From Umezawaea sp049997955 (lineage in GTDB: Bacteria; Actinomycetota; Actinomycetes; Mycobacteriales; Pseudonocardiaceae): 64,000 nucleotides of DNA. A program made the position numbers and the translations under genes. Of this stretch, positions 27,485 through 36,437 are shown piece by piece; positions within the stretch are counted from its first letter, which is position 1; every line of letters starts with the position of its first letter. The notes below the pieces were generated by a model. That model did no database searches, was not told where the DNA came from, and saw only the letters and a program-made list of their open reading frames with translations. The stretch spans positions 490,105 through 554,104 of the forward strand of contig JAEBDY010000004.1 in assembly GCA_049997955.1 (NCBI GenBank), read 5' to 3'.

Positions 27485-27549
27485 GGGCTGCTCCGCCCAC
27501 CCGACTCGACCACAGCCGCCTGACCTGCGCTGACGACACTCGCAACGCC

Positions 27550-27984
27550 CATCCTCGCCCCCGAATGCAGGGTCCTGAGTGACGTCGGGGTGCGCAGGCG
27601 GTGCGCGTCGCGGAGCGGGGATTCGCCGCACGCGCGGCGGTAGTCCCTGGAGAACTGGCTGGGACTGGTGCAGCCGACGGTGTGAGCGGCCGTGGTGACG
27701 TCGAGCAGGTCGACGATCATGAGGCGGCGGGCTTCGCCGAGGCGGAGGGCCTTCTGGTACTGCGGCGGGGTCATGCCGGTCGCGGTGCGGAAGTGCTCGC
27801 GCAGCGACGACGTGCTCATGGCGAGTTTCGAGGCCAGCGTGGGGACGCGCAGGGGTTGGGCGTAGTTGGCCTTGAGCCAGGAGACCGCGTGAGCGATGCG
27901 GGCGCCGGGACCGGTGTTGCGCAAGTACCCGGAACGGACGTCGCGCCGCTTGGCGCGCGGGGACGACTTCGGTCCGTAGGACGT
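27550..27984 (-). pseudogene. AraC-family regulator remnant (DNA-binding domain only)
   Basis: Encodes the two helix-turn-helix units of an AraC_N-type regulator: ARIAHAVSWLKANYAQPLRV, MSTSSLREHFRTATGMTPPQ, YQKALRLGEARRLM, and TVGCTSPSQFSRDYRRACGE. The frame is open to about 28087 but contains no ATG or GTG, and the 160-residue cupin half that should precede is absent. Downstream the frame runs into the TetR gene with no stop where relatives end. So it is truncated at one end and probably both. Confidence 0.75.
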
Positions 27985-28051
27985 GCTGTGGACCGTTGGG
28001 GTCTTCGCACCGTGGCTGGAACGCCGCCTCAGGCCCTGGCAGGCGTCCTTC

Positions 28052-28087
28052 GTGGACGAATCGCCGCCCTGTCGGCGATTCGTCCAC
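28052..28087 (-). terminator. 15-bp perfect inverted repeat after the SDR gene
   Basis: GTGGACGAATCGCCG (28052-28066) and CGGCGATTCGTCCAC (28073-28087) with loop CCCTGT, starting 9 nt past the SDR stop. Too long for an ordinary operator; a terminator, without T-run. It sits at the broken 5' end of the AraC remnant. Confidence 0.65.
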
Positions 28088-28096
28088 AGGGGCTCG

Positions 28097-28819
28097 TCAC
28101 CAGGGCACGGCCCCGTCGTCGTCGAACAGGCCTCCGGTCGGGCCGTCGTCCGGCAGCGTGGCGAGCCGGATGGCGATCCTGGCGCCTTCCGCGGGCGTCC
28201 GGGTTCCCCGGAAACCGGTGAGATCGGTCGCCACGTAGCCGGGGCAGGCGTTGTTGATCTTGATGGGGGTGTCCGCCAACTCCTTGGCGTACTGGATGGT
28301 GACGGCGTTGAGGAACGTCTTCGTCGGCCTGTACACCCCGTCGACCTCGCCGAGGTCGACGCCGGGCGTGGTCTGGAGGGTCAGGGACGCGACGTGGCTG
28401 GACTGGTTGACGATCCGCGGGTGCTCGGAGCGGCGCAGCAGCGGCAGCAACGCGTTGGTGACCCGGACGACGCCGAGCACGTTGGTCTCCACCACCGCCC
28501 GCAAGGCCTCGGGTGCCACGGTCGAGGGCTTCGCGGGCCACGGCCCGGCGATGCCCGCGTTGTTGACCAGCACGTCGAGTCGCCCGGCGCGCTCCTCGAT
28601 CAGCGCGGCGGCGGCCGCGACACTCACGTCGTCGGTCACGTCCAGCGGGACGCCGAAAGCGTCCACACCGGCCGCGCGCAGCTTCGCCACCGCGTCCGTC
28701 CGGCGCTCGTCGCGGTCCCCGACGCCGACGCTCCACCCCAGCGCGCCGAGCCCGGCCGCGATCTCGTACCCGATCCCCTTGTTCGCGCCGGTGACCAACG
28801 CGATCGTCTGTTCGCTCAT
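28097..28819 (-). CDS. Short-chain dehydrogenase, carbonyl-reductase-like
   Basis: 240 aa NAD(P)H-dependent reductase. Cofactor loop TGANKGIG (TGxxxGIG), NNAG at the end of strand 4, catalytic Y-x3-K as YRPTKTF with serines in VNQSSHVASL upstream. The KTFLNA segment resembles the carbonyl reductases that act on ketones or quinones. ATG 28819. It diverges from a LysR gene, and a palindrome lies between them, so LysR control of this enzyme is likely. Confidence 0.92.
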   Translation of the reverse strand: MSEQTIALVTGANKGIGYEIAAGLGALGWSVGVGDRDERRTDAVAKLRAAGVDAFGVPLDVTDDVSVAAAAALIEERAGRLDVLVNNAGIAGPWPAKPSTVAPEALRAVVETNVLGVVRVTNALLPLLRRSEHPRIVNQSSHVASLTLQTTPGVDLGEVDGVYRPTKTFLNAVTIQYAKELADTPIKINNACPGYVATDLTGFRGTRTPAEGARIAIRLATLPDDGPTGGLFDDDGAVPW

Positions 28820-28874
28820 GCCTTCGATCGTGGCCGCGCACCGGCGGGGAACCAACACCGTCCGCGTAGAGCAG

Positions 28875-28893
28875 CGATACCCGGACGGTATCG
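28875..28893. promoter_or_regulatory. Palindrome between SDR and LysR genes
   Basis: CGATACC and GGTATCG around CGGAC; contains the T-N11-A frame typical of LysR sites. It lies 10 bp before the -10 box TAGCCT (28903-28908) of the LysR gene and 56 bp from the SDR start. Confidence 0.65.
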
Positions 28894-28902
28894 ATCGGGC
28901 GG

Positions 28903-28908
28903 TAGCCT
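28903..28908 (+). promoter_or_regulatory. -10 box TAGCCT, leaderless start of LysR gene
   Basis: TAGCCT with 6 nt to GTG 28915. Confidence 0.55.
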
Positions 28909-28914
28909 GGACCG

Positions 28915-29751
28915 GTGGAGACGCGGGAGTTGCGGTACTTCGTCGCGGTCGCCGAGGAGCTGCACTTCGGTCGGGCCGCCCGGCGGCTGGGCATCGCCCA
29001 GCCGCCGCTGTCGCGGACCATCGCCCAGCTCGAACACCGCCTCGGGGTCGCGTTGCTGGAACGCACCAGCCGCAGGGTCGCGCTCACCGACGCCGGGTCG
29101 GTGCTGTTGACCGAGGGCCGGGCGATCCTCGGTGCGGTGGCCGCGACCGAGCGGCGAACCCAGCAGGCCGCGACGAGTCGGCCTTCGCTCGTGCTGGCCA
29201 CCAAGGCGGGCACTTCCGGTGAGCTGCTGGCGAAGCTGCTCGACGCGTACGCCGTCGAGCCGGGCGCCGTCGCCGTCGAACTGCTGCTGTGCGAATCGCA
29301 GCCCCAGCGACCGCTGCACGACGGCCGCGCCGACGTGGCGCTGCTGCACCAGCCGTTCGACTCCACGGCCGACCTCGACACCGAGGTCCTGACCACCGAG
29401 GGACAGGTGGCCGTCCTCCCGTCCTCGCACCCGCTCGCGGGCAGGTCCCACGTCCGGACGGCCGACGTCAGCTCGTTGCCGGACCTCCCGCTCGCCCGCT
29501 GGCCGTACCCCGACGGCACCTACCCCGAGGGCCGAGGCGCGGAAGTGCGCAACCTGACGCAGCTCTTCCAGCTGATCGCCCTGGGCCGCACCACCGTGGT
29601 CCTCCCCGATTCCTGCCGCGCCACCCTGCTGGAAGGCCTGGCCGCCGTACCGGTGCTGGACGCGCCACCCGTGACGACCGTGATCGCCTGGCCACCGCAC
29701 AGCCGCTCCCGAACCCTCGCCGACCTCGTCCGGGTGGCCACACGCCTCTGA
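28915..29751 (+). CDS. LysR-family regulator
   Basis: 278 aa. Winged HTH at 1-60 (LRYFVAVAEELHFGRAARRL, then QPPLSRTIAQLEHRLGVALL) and a periplasmic-binding-protein-like effector domain (about 90-275) with LDTEVLTTEGQVAVLP and the PLARWP-type hinge. GTG 28915 gives the family-typical METRELRYF start. Divergent from the carbonyl-reductase-like SDR, its probable target. Confidence 0.92.
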   Translation: METRELRYFVAVAEELHFGRAARRLGIAQPPLSRTIAQLEHRLGVALLERTSRRVALTDAGSVLLTEGRAILGAVAATERRTQQAATSRPSLVLATKAGTSGELLAKLLDAYAVEPGAVAVELLLCESQPQRPLHDGRADVALLHQPFDSTADLDTEVLTTEGQVAVLPSSHPLAGRSHVRTADVSSLPDLPLARWPYPDGTYPEGRGAEVRNLTQLFQLIALGRTTVVLPDSCRATLLEGLAAVPVLDAPPVTTVIAWPPHSRSRTLADLVRVATRL

Positions 29752-29801
29752 TCGCACCGCGTTCCCGGCCATCGTCGACACCTCCTAACCGGACGCGCGG
29801 C

Positions 29802-30506
29802 TCAGTCCGCCGGTGTCACCGCGGGGTGCGGCGGCACCTCCGTCCTGGTGCGCCACCAGCGGCGGGACGCCAGCGCGGCCAGCACGGCGCCTGCGGCGTT
29901 GACCAGGACGTCGTCCACCGACGACACCCGGTCCAGTCGGAAGGCGTACTGCGCGATCTCGACCAGGACCGAGCAGCCCGCCCCGAGCGCCAGGACCCGC
30001 GGCAGGGACGCCAGCGCCGCGAACCGCATCGGGGCGAAGAACCCCAGCGCCGCGAAGACCAGCAGGTTGCCCGCGATCCCGAGCTGGCCCATCTCGACCA
30101 GGTCCCGCAGCGGGACCAGGCTCACCCGACCGGGGACGACGCCCGCGCCCTCGCCCGGCATCATGGTCAGCCACACGAACGGCACCGTCCCGTAGACCAG
30201 GCCCACCTCGGCCAGCGACATCCGCCACGCCGACGTGACGCCCGCGGCACGTCGGCGGCGCGCCAGGGCCCACGCGACCAGGGCGGCCAACGGCACACCG
30301 AGCAGCGTCATGAACACCACGCCGTTCTCCGTGTCGAAGCAGCCGTGCCACCGCCCGGCCAGGCACACCGGAGCGGCCATCAGGAGCATCCGCCGCAGGG
30401 CGAACGCCCCGCTCGCCAGGGCGAGGACCACCAGGACGACGAGCACGATCCGGAGCGCGCGGCGGTGCGGTGCAGACGGGGTCGGGGTGTGGTTCACGCT
30501 CCCCAT
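29802..30506 (-). CDS. VanZ-like membrane protein
   Basis: 234 aa with about five or six membrane helices. The C-terminal third has the VanZ pattern: N-x-L-x-F at helix 4 (GNLLVFAALGFFAP), then E-I-A-Q and R-x-x-D-V-x-D-V-L-x-N-x-x-G (VEIAQYAFRLDRVSSVDDVL, VNAAGAVLAAL). Members confer low teicoplanin resistance or are simply membrane proteins of unknown role; no van genes are nearby. Start ATG 30506 or GTG 30497. A long inverted repeat lies just upstream. Confidence 0.85.
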   Translation of the reverse strand: MGSVNHTPTPSAPHRRALRIVLVVLVVLALASGAFALRRMLLMAAPVCLAGRWHGCFDTENGVVFMTLLGVPLAALVAWALARRRRAAGVTSAWRMSLAEVGLVYGTVPFVWLTMMPGEGAGVVPGRVSLVPLRDLVEMGQLGIAGNLLVFAALGFFAPMRFAALASLPRVLALGAGCSVLVEIAQYAFRLDRVSSVDDVLVNAAGAVLAALASRRWWRTRTEVPPHPAVTPAD

Positions 30507-30526
30507 TGGAGGCGAGAGGCCGTTGC

Positions 30527-30556
30527 GGTGGCGTATCAGGTTTTGGATACGCCACC
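30527..30556. promoter_or_regulatory. 11-bp inverted repeat upstream of vanZ-like gene
   Basis: GGTGGCGTATC (30527-30537) and GATACGCCACC (30546-30556) with an 8-base centre, 20 bp before the ATG at 30506. GATACG recurs just outside (30557-30562). Operator or leader hairpin; no regulator with an obvious link is adjacent. Confidence 0.55.
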
Positions 30557-30745
30557 GATACGCGGCACCGCACCGCGCGAACCGCGTTCGAGGGTGTTCG
30601 ACCACACCACGGCAGCCACCCGTCCAAGGGCGGGCATGCGCTAGCTTGAACGGCTGGTGGATGTTCAGCAGTGCAGCATCCCGGTTCAGCCTCTGCCGCC
30701 CCGCCACCACCGGTCGGGCGGCCACCGCCGCCGAGGAGCGCATGC

Positions 30746-31516
30746 ATGACTACCCGCCCCGACATCTCCGTTTCGAAGTTGGCCTCCGAGTTGGCGGAGA
30801 TGACCCGGTTGGTCGAGGACGAAGACCACGAGGCGGTCGCGTGCCGGTTCACCGAACACCTGGTTCACACCGTCGCCGGTTGCGACCTGGCGTTCCTGGC
30901 GGTCAGCACCGAGGACGGCTTCGAGGTCCCCGTCGCCACAGGGCGGTCGCCGCTCACCTCCGCGACGGGCGATAACCCGATCCTCGAAGTGCTCCGCTAC
31001 CGCGAACCCCGCCGCTTGGGCGACACGTCCGAGGATGACCGCTGGCCGCAGTTCGCCGCACAGCTGGCAGCGCACGGCCACCGCAGCTGCCTGGTGCTCC
31101 CCCTGCCCGCCGCGCACGTCCCGACCGCGGCGGTGACGCTGCTGTCCCGCGAGCCGCACCGGTTCAACGAGCACTCCTACGACGTCATCCTGTTGATCGC
31201 CCTGCACGCCGGGGTCGCCCTCGACAACATCGAGGTGCTGCACCGCAGCAAGCGGATGGTGCAGCACCTGACCACGGCGATCGGCACCCGTCACACCATC
31301 GGCCTTGCCCAGGGCCTGCTGATGCGCCACTTCTCCTGCGACACCGACGGCGGTTTCGCACTGCTGCGCAAGGCGTCGCAGAGCACCAACCGCAAGCTGC
31401 GGGACATCGCGTCCGACCTGGTGGGAGCGCACGAGCAAGGCCGGTTCCACGAGGTGCTCGACCACCACGGCGTCACCGGGGTCGCGGCGCCGCGACCTGA
31501 CGGTGTCCCGAGCTGA
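30746..31516 (+). CDS. GAF-ANTAR RNA-binding regulator
   Basis: 256 aa. GAF sensor domain (about 35-165, with TVAGCDLAFLAVSTEDGFEV and NEHSYDVILLIALHAGVALD) followed by an ANTAR domain (about 180-240, IGTRHTIGLAQGLLM RHFSCD then ALLRKASQSTNRKLRDIASD). ANTAR proteins bind paired hairpins in nascent RNA and prevent termination. ATG 30746 follows GAGGAG. The signal and RNA targets are unknown; a strong hairpin lies upstream in the same gap. Confidence 0.9.
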   Translation: MTTRPDISVSKLASELAEMTRLVEDEDHEAVACRFTEHLVHTVAGCDLAFLAVSTEDGFEVPVATGRSPLTSATGDNPILEVLRYREPRRLGDTSEDDRWPQFAAQLAAHGHRSCLVLPLPAAHVPTAAVTLLSREPHRFNEHSYDVILLIALHAGVALDNIEVLHRSKRMVQHLTTAIGTRHTIGLAQGLLMRHFSCDTDGGFALLRKASQSTNRKLRDIASDLVGAHEQGRFHEVLDHHGVTGVAAPRPDGVPS

Positions 31517-31591
31517 CCGCGACGCGGTTCCTCTCCTGAAGGCGACGCGCCACGCACATCCGCGGGGATCGCGCGGTGGTCGCGGCACCCG

Positions 31592-31608
31592 GACCCGAGT
31601 TTCGGGTC
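31592..31608. terminator. Hairpin between convergent genes
   Basis: GACCCGA and TCGGGTC around GTT, between the stops at 31516 and 31626. Likely two-way terminator. Confidence 0.45.
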
Positions 31609-31625
31609 GAAGCCGCGCTTGAGGC

Positions 31626-32771
31626 TCACCGGGCGGCGAACGGGCCGCCTGGCGCGAAGGCGTACCGGGCGAAGCGCTCGCCGATCAGCTGGTGCGTGGC
31701 GGTGTCCGGGTGCAGCGCGTCGGGCAGCGGGTGCGCGTCGGCGTCCTGCTCGCCGTAGAGCCGGGTCCCGTCCAGGTAGTGCAGGTTCGGGTCGTCCTCC
31801 CGGCGTTCGACCAGCGACGCCAACGCCTCGCGGATGATCCGCAGGGTCAGCTGCGGCGCTTCCCCGTGCGGACCGGTGGCGGTGAAGGTGACGTTGCCCG
31901 TGCCGAGCGCGTCCGGGTCCAGCGCACCGGGGCCAGGCGTGTCCTCGTGGATGCCGCAGAAGATCGGTGACATCAGCACGAGCGGTGCGCGGGGATGGCC
32001 GTCGCGGATCGTGTCCAGGAACCCGTGCACGGCGGGCACGAACGCCCGCAGCCGCATCGCGTCGAAGTTCACCACGTTGATGCCGAGCTTCACGCTGATC
32101 AGGTCGGCCGGGCGGTCGCGCATCACGCGGGCGGTGAACGGGTCGACCAGCGCGCTGCCGCCGAGCCCGAGGTTGTGCAGCTCGACGTCGCCGTGCCGTG
32201 CCGCGACGGCGGGCCAGATCCCGGTCGGCGTGGTCGCGTTCGAGCCGTGGCTGATCGAGCTGCCGTGGTGCAGCCAGACCCGCCGGTCGGAGTCGACCGG
32301 CCGCACCGGCGCGTCCGTGCGCAGCGCGACCAGCTCCACCGCTTCGTTGTGCGGCAGCCAGATCTCGACGAGCTTGTCACCCTCCGCGAGGTCGGTGAAC
32401 CGGGTGGTGCACGCCGTGCCCGCGTGGAACTCCGACGTCCCGGTCCGCAGGTCGACCTCGACGAGGTCGCCCCCGTCGAGTCGCCCGCCGGCGACCTGCT
32501 CGCCGTCGACCACGAGGTCGACGCTGCCGCGCGGACGGGCGGCGCCGCGGTAGGCGACGCGGGTCGGGTGGCTGACCAGCTCGACGGTGCGCGCCGCGGT
32601 GGCCATCGCCAGGCGCACACCGGAGGGCTGGCTCTCCACGGCCAGCAGCTGCGGATCGGGGAAGCGGGCGCGCACCCAGGCGGGCAGCCGGTGCGGCCGC
32701 ACGCCGCGGGCGGTGTCCTCCAGTTCGGCGGCACCGCGCACGAACGCGTCGGTCAGAGGTGTGGTGATCAT
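31626..32771 (-). CDS. Two-domain SGNH/GDSL esterase (SsfX3-like)
   Basis: 381 aa. An N-terminal beta-sandwich (about 30-150) precedes an SGNH hydrolase domain: block I GSSISHGS with the nucleophile serine (about residue 170), glycine in LGLGGSALVD, asparagine in LGINVVN, and the D-x-x-H pair in PDALHPD. The beta-sandwich plus SGNH arrangement matches SsfX3, the GDSL acyltransferase of tetracycline SF2575 biosynthesis. No signal peptide. The gene lies 12 nt behind a TetR gene in the same direction and should be co-transcribed and controlled by it. Confidence 0.88.
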   Translation of the reverse strand: MITTPLTDAFVRGAAELEDTARGVRPHRLPAWVRARFPDPQLLAVESQPSGVRLAMATAARTVELVSHPTRVAYRGAARPRGSVDLVVDGEQVAGGRLDGGDLVEVDLRTGTSEFHAGTACTTRFTDLAEGDKLVEIWLPHNEAVELVALRTDAPVRPVDSDRRVWLHHGSSISHGSNATTPTGIWPAVAARHGDVELHNLGLGGSALVDPFTARVMRDRPADLISVKLGINVVNFDAMRLRAFVPAVHGFLDTIRDGHPRAPLVLMSPIFCGIHEDTPGPGALDPDALGTGNVTFTATGPHGEAPQLTLRIIREALASLVERREDDPNLHYLDGTRLYGEQDADAHPLPDALHPDTATHQLIGERFARYAFAPGGPFAAR

Positions 32772-32783
32772 GGTCTTCCCGTT

Positions 32784-33353
32784 TCAGGGGTTCAGGGGCC
32801 AGGACCGCAGGAGGGCGTCGAGCGCCACGACGGTCTTGTCCCAGGACACTTCGGGCGCGGGCGAGCTGTGGTCGAAGTTGCCGCTGCGTTCGAGTGCGAG
32901 GAAGCCGTTGATCGTGCTGCCCAGCAGCCGCACGGCGTGCACGTGCTCGTCCTGCGGCACCGGGTAGCCCCTGAGCACGGCCCCGGCCTGTGCGGCCACC
33001 TTCGTGGCGGCGTCCGACCGCACGACGGCCTCGCCCGCGCGGCGCTGCAGCGACTGCCAACGCCCTGGTGACTCACGCGCGTAGGCCCGGTGCGCCGCGG
33101 CGTACCCCTCCAGCGCGAGCCTGCCCGCACGCCCCGCGATGGCCTCGCCGACCCGGTCGGCCAGCTCGCCGAGCGCGAGCGCGGTCACCCCGTCGCGCAC
33201 CGCGCTCAGGTCTCGGACGTGCGAGTACAGGCTGGGTGCCTGCACACCGAGACGCCTCGCGACCGCGGTCAGGGTGATCGCGTCGAACCCCGCCTCGTCC
33301 GCGAGGGCGGCGGCGTCGGCCACGACGACGGCCGCGCTGAGAGGAGGACGCAT
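32784..33353 (-). CDS. TetR-family regulator of the esterase operon
   Basis: 189 aa. HTH at about 10-52 (VADAAALADEAGFDAITLTA, VARRLGVQAPSLYSHV), ligand domain of the WHG type (TetR_C_33: GRWQSLQRR, LLGSTINGFLALERSGNF DHS). ATG 33353 has no ribosome site but a TAGGTT -10 box 6 nt upstream (33360-33365). Two 17-bp palindromic sites overlap this promoter, so autorepression is likely. It is followed by the SGNH esterase gene. Confidence 0.9.
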   Translation of the reverse strand: MRPPLSAAVVVADAAALADEAGFDAITLTAVARRLGVQAPSLYSHVRDLSAVRDGVTALALGELADRVGEAIAGRAGRLALEGYAAAHRAYARESPGRWQSLQRRAGEAVVRSDAATKVAAQAGAVLRGYPVPQDEHVHAVRLLGSTINGFLALERSGNFDHSSPAPEVSWDKTVVALDALLRSWPLNP

Positions 33354-33359
33354 GACACC

Positions 33360-33397
33360 AACCTACACCCCTTAGGCAAACACCTATGTCCCGTAGG

Positions 33398-33398
<1 letters not shown>
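33360..33398 (-). promoter_or_regulatory. Leaderless promoter with two operator copies 21 bp apart
   Basis: -10 TAGGTT at 33360-33365, 6 nt from ATG 33353. Two related 17-base sites, ACCTACACCCCTTAGGC (33361-33377) and ACCTATGTCCCGTAGGT (33382-33398), start 21 bp apart, two turns of the helix. The second site touches the stop codon of the upstream gene. Expected to bind the TetR encoded downstream, side by side as two dimers. Confidence 0.7.
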
Positions 33399-34837
<1,439 letters not shown>

Positions 34838-34838
34838 G

Positions 34839-35396
34839 TCAGCTCTCCTTGGCCGAGCGGCCGAGGCGCAGCGCCGAGACGAGGAAGAAGACGCCACCGA
34901 GAACCGCGTAGCCCGCCACGTTGGTGAGCACCGCGTTCTCCGCGCCGGCCATCGCGATGAACGACCCGCCTGCCAGCACGGAGATGCCGCCGCTGAGGAT
35001 CATCGGCCACTGGCCGCCCATCCCGCGACGGCCGACACCCACGACCAGCTGGACGAGCCCGGAAACGATCGCCCAGGCGCCCCACACCCGCAGGACCGCG
35101 GGCACACCGGACGTGGCGGCGACGGCCAGGCCGATGGTGGCGATCAGGCTGATCGCGATGTTCACGTACAGGCCACGAGTCGATCCGGTGCCACGGGACG
35201 AACGGGCGTCCACGACCGCCGCGGCGACGTCGAACAGCGGGTAGAGGACCAGCAGGGCGATACCGAGCGGCCCGAGCTCCGACTTGGTGACGAACAGCAG
35301 GCCCGCCCAGACGATGGCGAACGCGAACCGCACGAAGTACAGCCGACGCAGTACCGGCGCGAACCCGCTGGTGGCGGGCGAGTCAAGGGTGGTCAC
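34839..35396 (-). CDS. DUF308-like six-helix membrane protein
   Basis: 185 aa with six membrane helices in three pairs (from LRRLYFVRFAFAIVWAGLLF to VAGYAVLGGVFFLVSALRLG), the layout of HdeD/DUF308-type proteins. GTG 35396 is preceded by GGAGAGG. First gene of an operon with the disulfide reductase (stop and start 1 nt apart). The promoter region carries two GAACGTTCTGTC boxes shared with the TetR gene at 35755, so this operon is probably its target. Confidence 0.8.
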   Translation of the reverse strand: MTTLDSPATSGFAPVLRRLYFVRFAFAIVWAGLLFVTKSELGPLGIALLVLYPLFDVAAAVVDARSSRGTGSTRGLYVNIAISLIATIGLAVAATSGVPAVLRVWGAWAIVSGLVQLVVGVGRRGMGGQWPMILSGGISVLAGGSFIAMAGAENAVLTNVAGYAVLGGVFFLVSALRLGRSAKES

Positions 35397-35483
35397 GATG
35401 ATCCTCTCCAAGGTGCGTACCGGTGGGCCGCAGTGCCATCCGACGTCGGGTACGACGCCAGCTGGCACTCCCCATGCGATACC

Positions 35484-35544
35484 GAACGTTCTGTCTCGGC
35501 CCAGTATTACGACGGCGATCCAGAGTTGTCAAGACAGAACGTTC
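35484..35544. promoter_or_regulatory. Paired GAACGTTCTGTC boxes upstream of the membrane protein/reductase operon
   Basis: GAACGTTCTGTC (35484-35495) and its exact complement GACAGAACGTTC (35533-35544), 37 bp apart and facing each other. A third copy, GAACGTTCGGTC, lies at 36364-36375 before the neighbouring TetR gene. The rest of 35397-35754 holds no gene I can support. Confidence 0.7.
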
Positions 35545-35754
35545 TATCTCATGTCAAGGACATCAGGCAGGGCTGGAGACTTCAAGACGCGGCCGTCCGG
35601 AACGCGGTCTCGTCCTTTGTGGACGCACTCGCCCCAAGCCGTCGACGAGCGTCCCCCGGCACGCCGAACCGGGGCTGCTCAACGGGATTCTCGCGCGTCA
35701 CCACGGAACTGCCGTCGTGGCGGCCCTCGGATTCCGGGAGGTGCGCGGCCCCGC

Positions 35755-36345
35755 CTACGCTCCGACGGCGTGGGCTTGCAGGAGTCCCTCGACTCCCCGC
35801 AGGAAGGTCTCGCAGACCAGCACCGGGTCGAACAGGCAGCCCGCGGCCATGGCGCCGTCGCGCAGCATGACGTAGTGCCGGGCGGCGGGCTCGGCCGAGT
35901 CCTCCCGGACGCGCGCCAGCAGTTCCGTGAGGGTGTCCAGGAACCACTGCCGGTGGTCGAGGACGGCCCTGTGCACCGGGTGGTCGGGATCGGAGTACTC
36001 GGCCACGGCGTTCAGGAAGGCGCATCCGCGGAAGCCCGGTGACCGGATGCCCTGCGCGATCGACTCGCCGACGGCTCGGAGCGTCTCGACCGGCGGCAGT
36101 CCGCCCGCGATGGCCACGTCCACCTGGCCGCGCAGCGCGTGGTCGGCCCCGCGCAGGTAGGCGAGGACGAGGTCCTCCTTGCCGGGGAAGTGCCGGTAGA
36201 ACGTGGCCCGCGTCACCTGCGCCTCGGCGAGGATCCGGTCGACGCCGACGGAGTGGATCCCCTCCGCGTAGAAGATCCCGCTCGCCGTGGCGAGCAGCCG
36301 GGTTCGCGCCTCGGACGGCCGGCTGCCTGGTTCACTGCGTGCCAT
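35755..36345 (-). CDS. TetR-family regulator
   Basis: 196 aa. HTH at about 12-60 (ARTRLLATASGIFYAEG, GVDRILAEAQVTRATFYR HFPGKEDLV), ligand domain with IRSPGFRGCAFLNAVAEYSD, the TetR_C_13-like motif with a conserved Cys (about C117) in GCAF seen in electrophile- or redox-linked regulators. ATG 36345 has TATCAT 6 nt upstream and is probably leaderless. Its box overlaps that promoter and recurs before the reductase operon, so autoregulation plus control of that operon is likely. Confidence 0.9.
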   Translation of the reverse strand: MARSEPGSRPSEARTRLLATASGIFYAEGIHSVGVDRILAEAQVTRATFYRHFPGKEDLVLAYLRGADHALRGQVDVAIAGGLPPVETLRAVGESIAQGIRSPGFRGCAFLNAVAEYSDPDHPVHRAVLDHRQWFLDTLTELLARVREDSAEPAARHYVMLRDGAMAAGCLFDPVLVCETFLRGVEGLLQAHAVGA

Positions 36346-36351
36346 CCGCTC

Positions 36352-36375
36352 ATGATAGCGAAAGAACGTTCGGTC
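36352..36375 (-). promoter_or_regulatory. Leaderless promoter and operator of the TetR gene
   Basis: -10 TATCAT (36352-36357) 6 nt from ATG 36345; GAACGTTCGGTC at 36364-36375 falls in the spacer toward the -35 region. Confidence 0.65.
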
Positions 36376-36437
36376 TTCCATTCAGCGGACCGGAAGGCGG
36401 TGAGCCGTCACCTCGGCCGATCCGAGCGGTGGCCGTC

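Noticed and set aside
31626..32771. Tetracycline or other antibiotic cluster, because of the SsfX3-like esterase, the GT1 glycosyltransferase and the methyltransferase
   Set aside because: No polyketide synthase, NRPS or other core enzyme is present and the three genes are far apart in separate transcription units.
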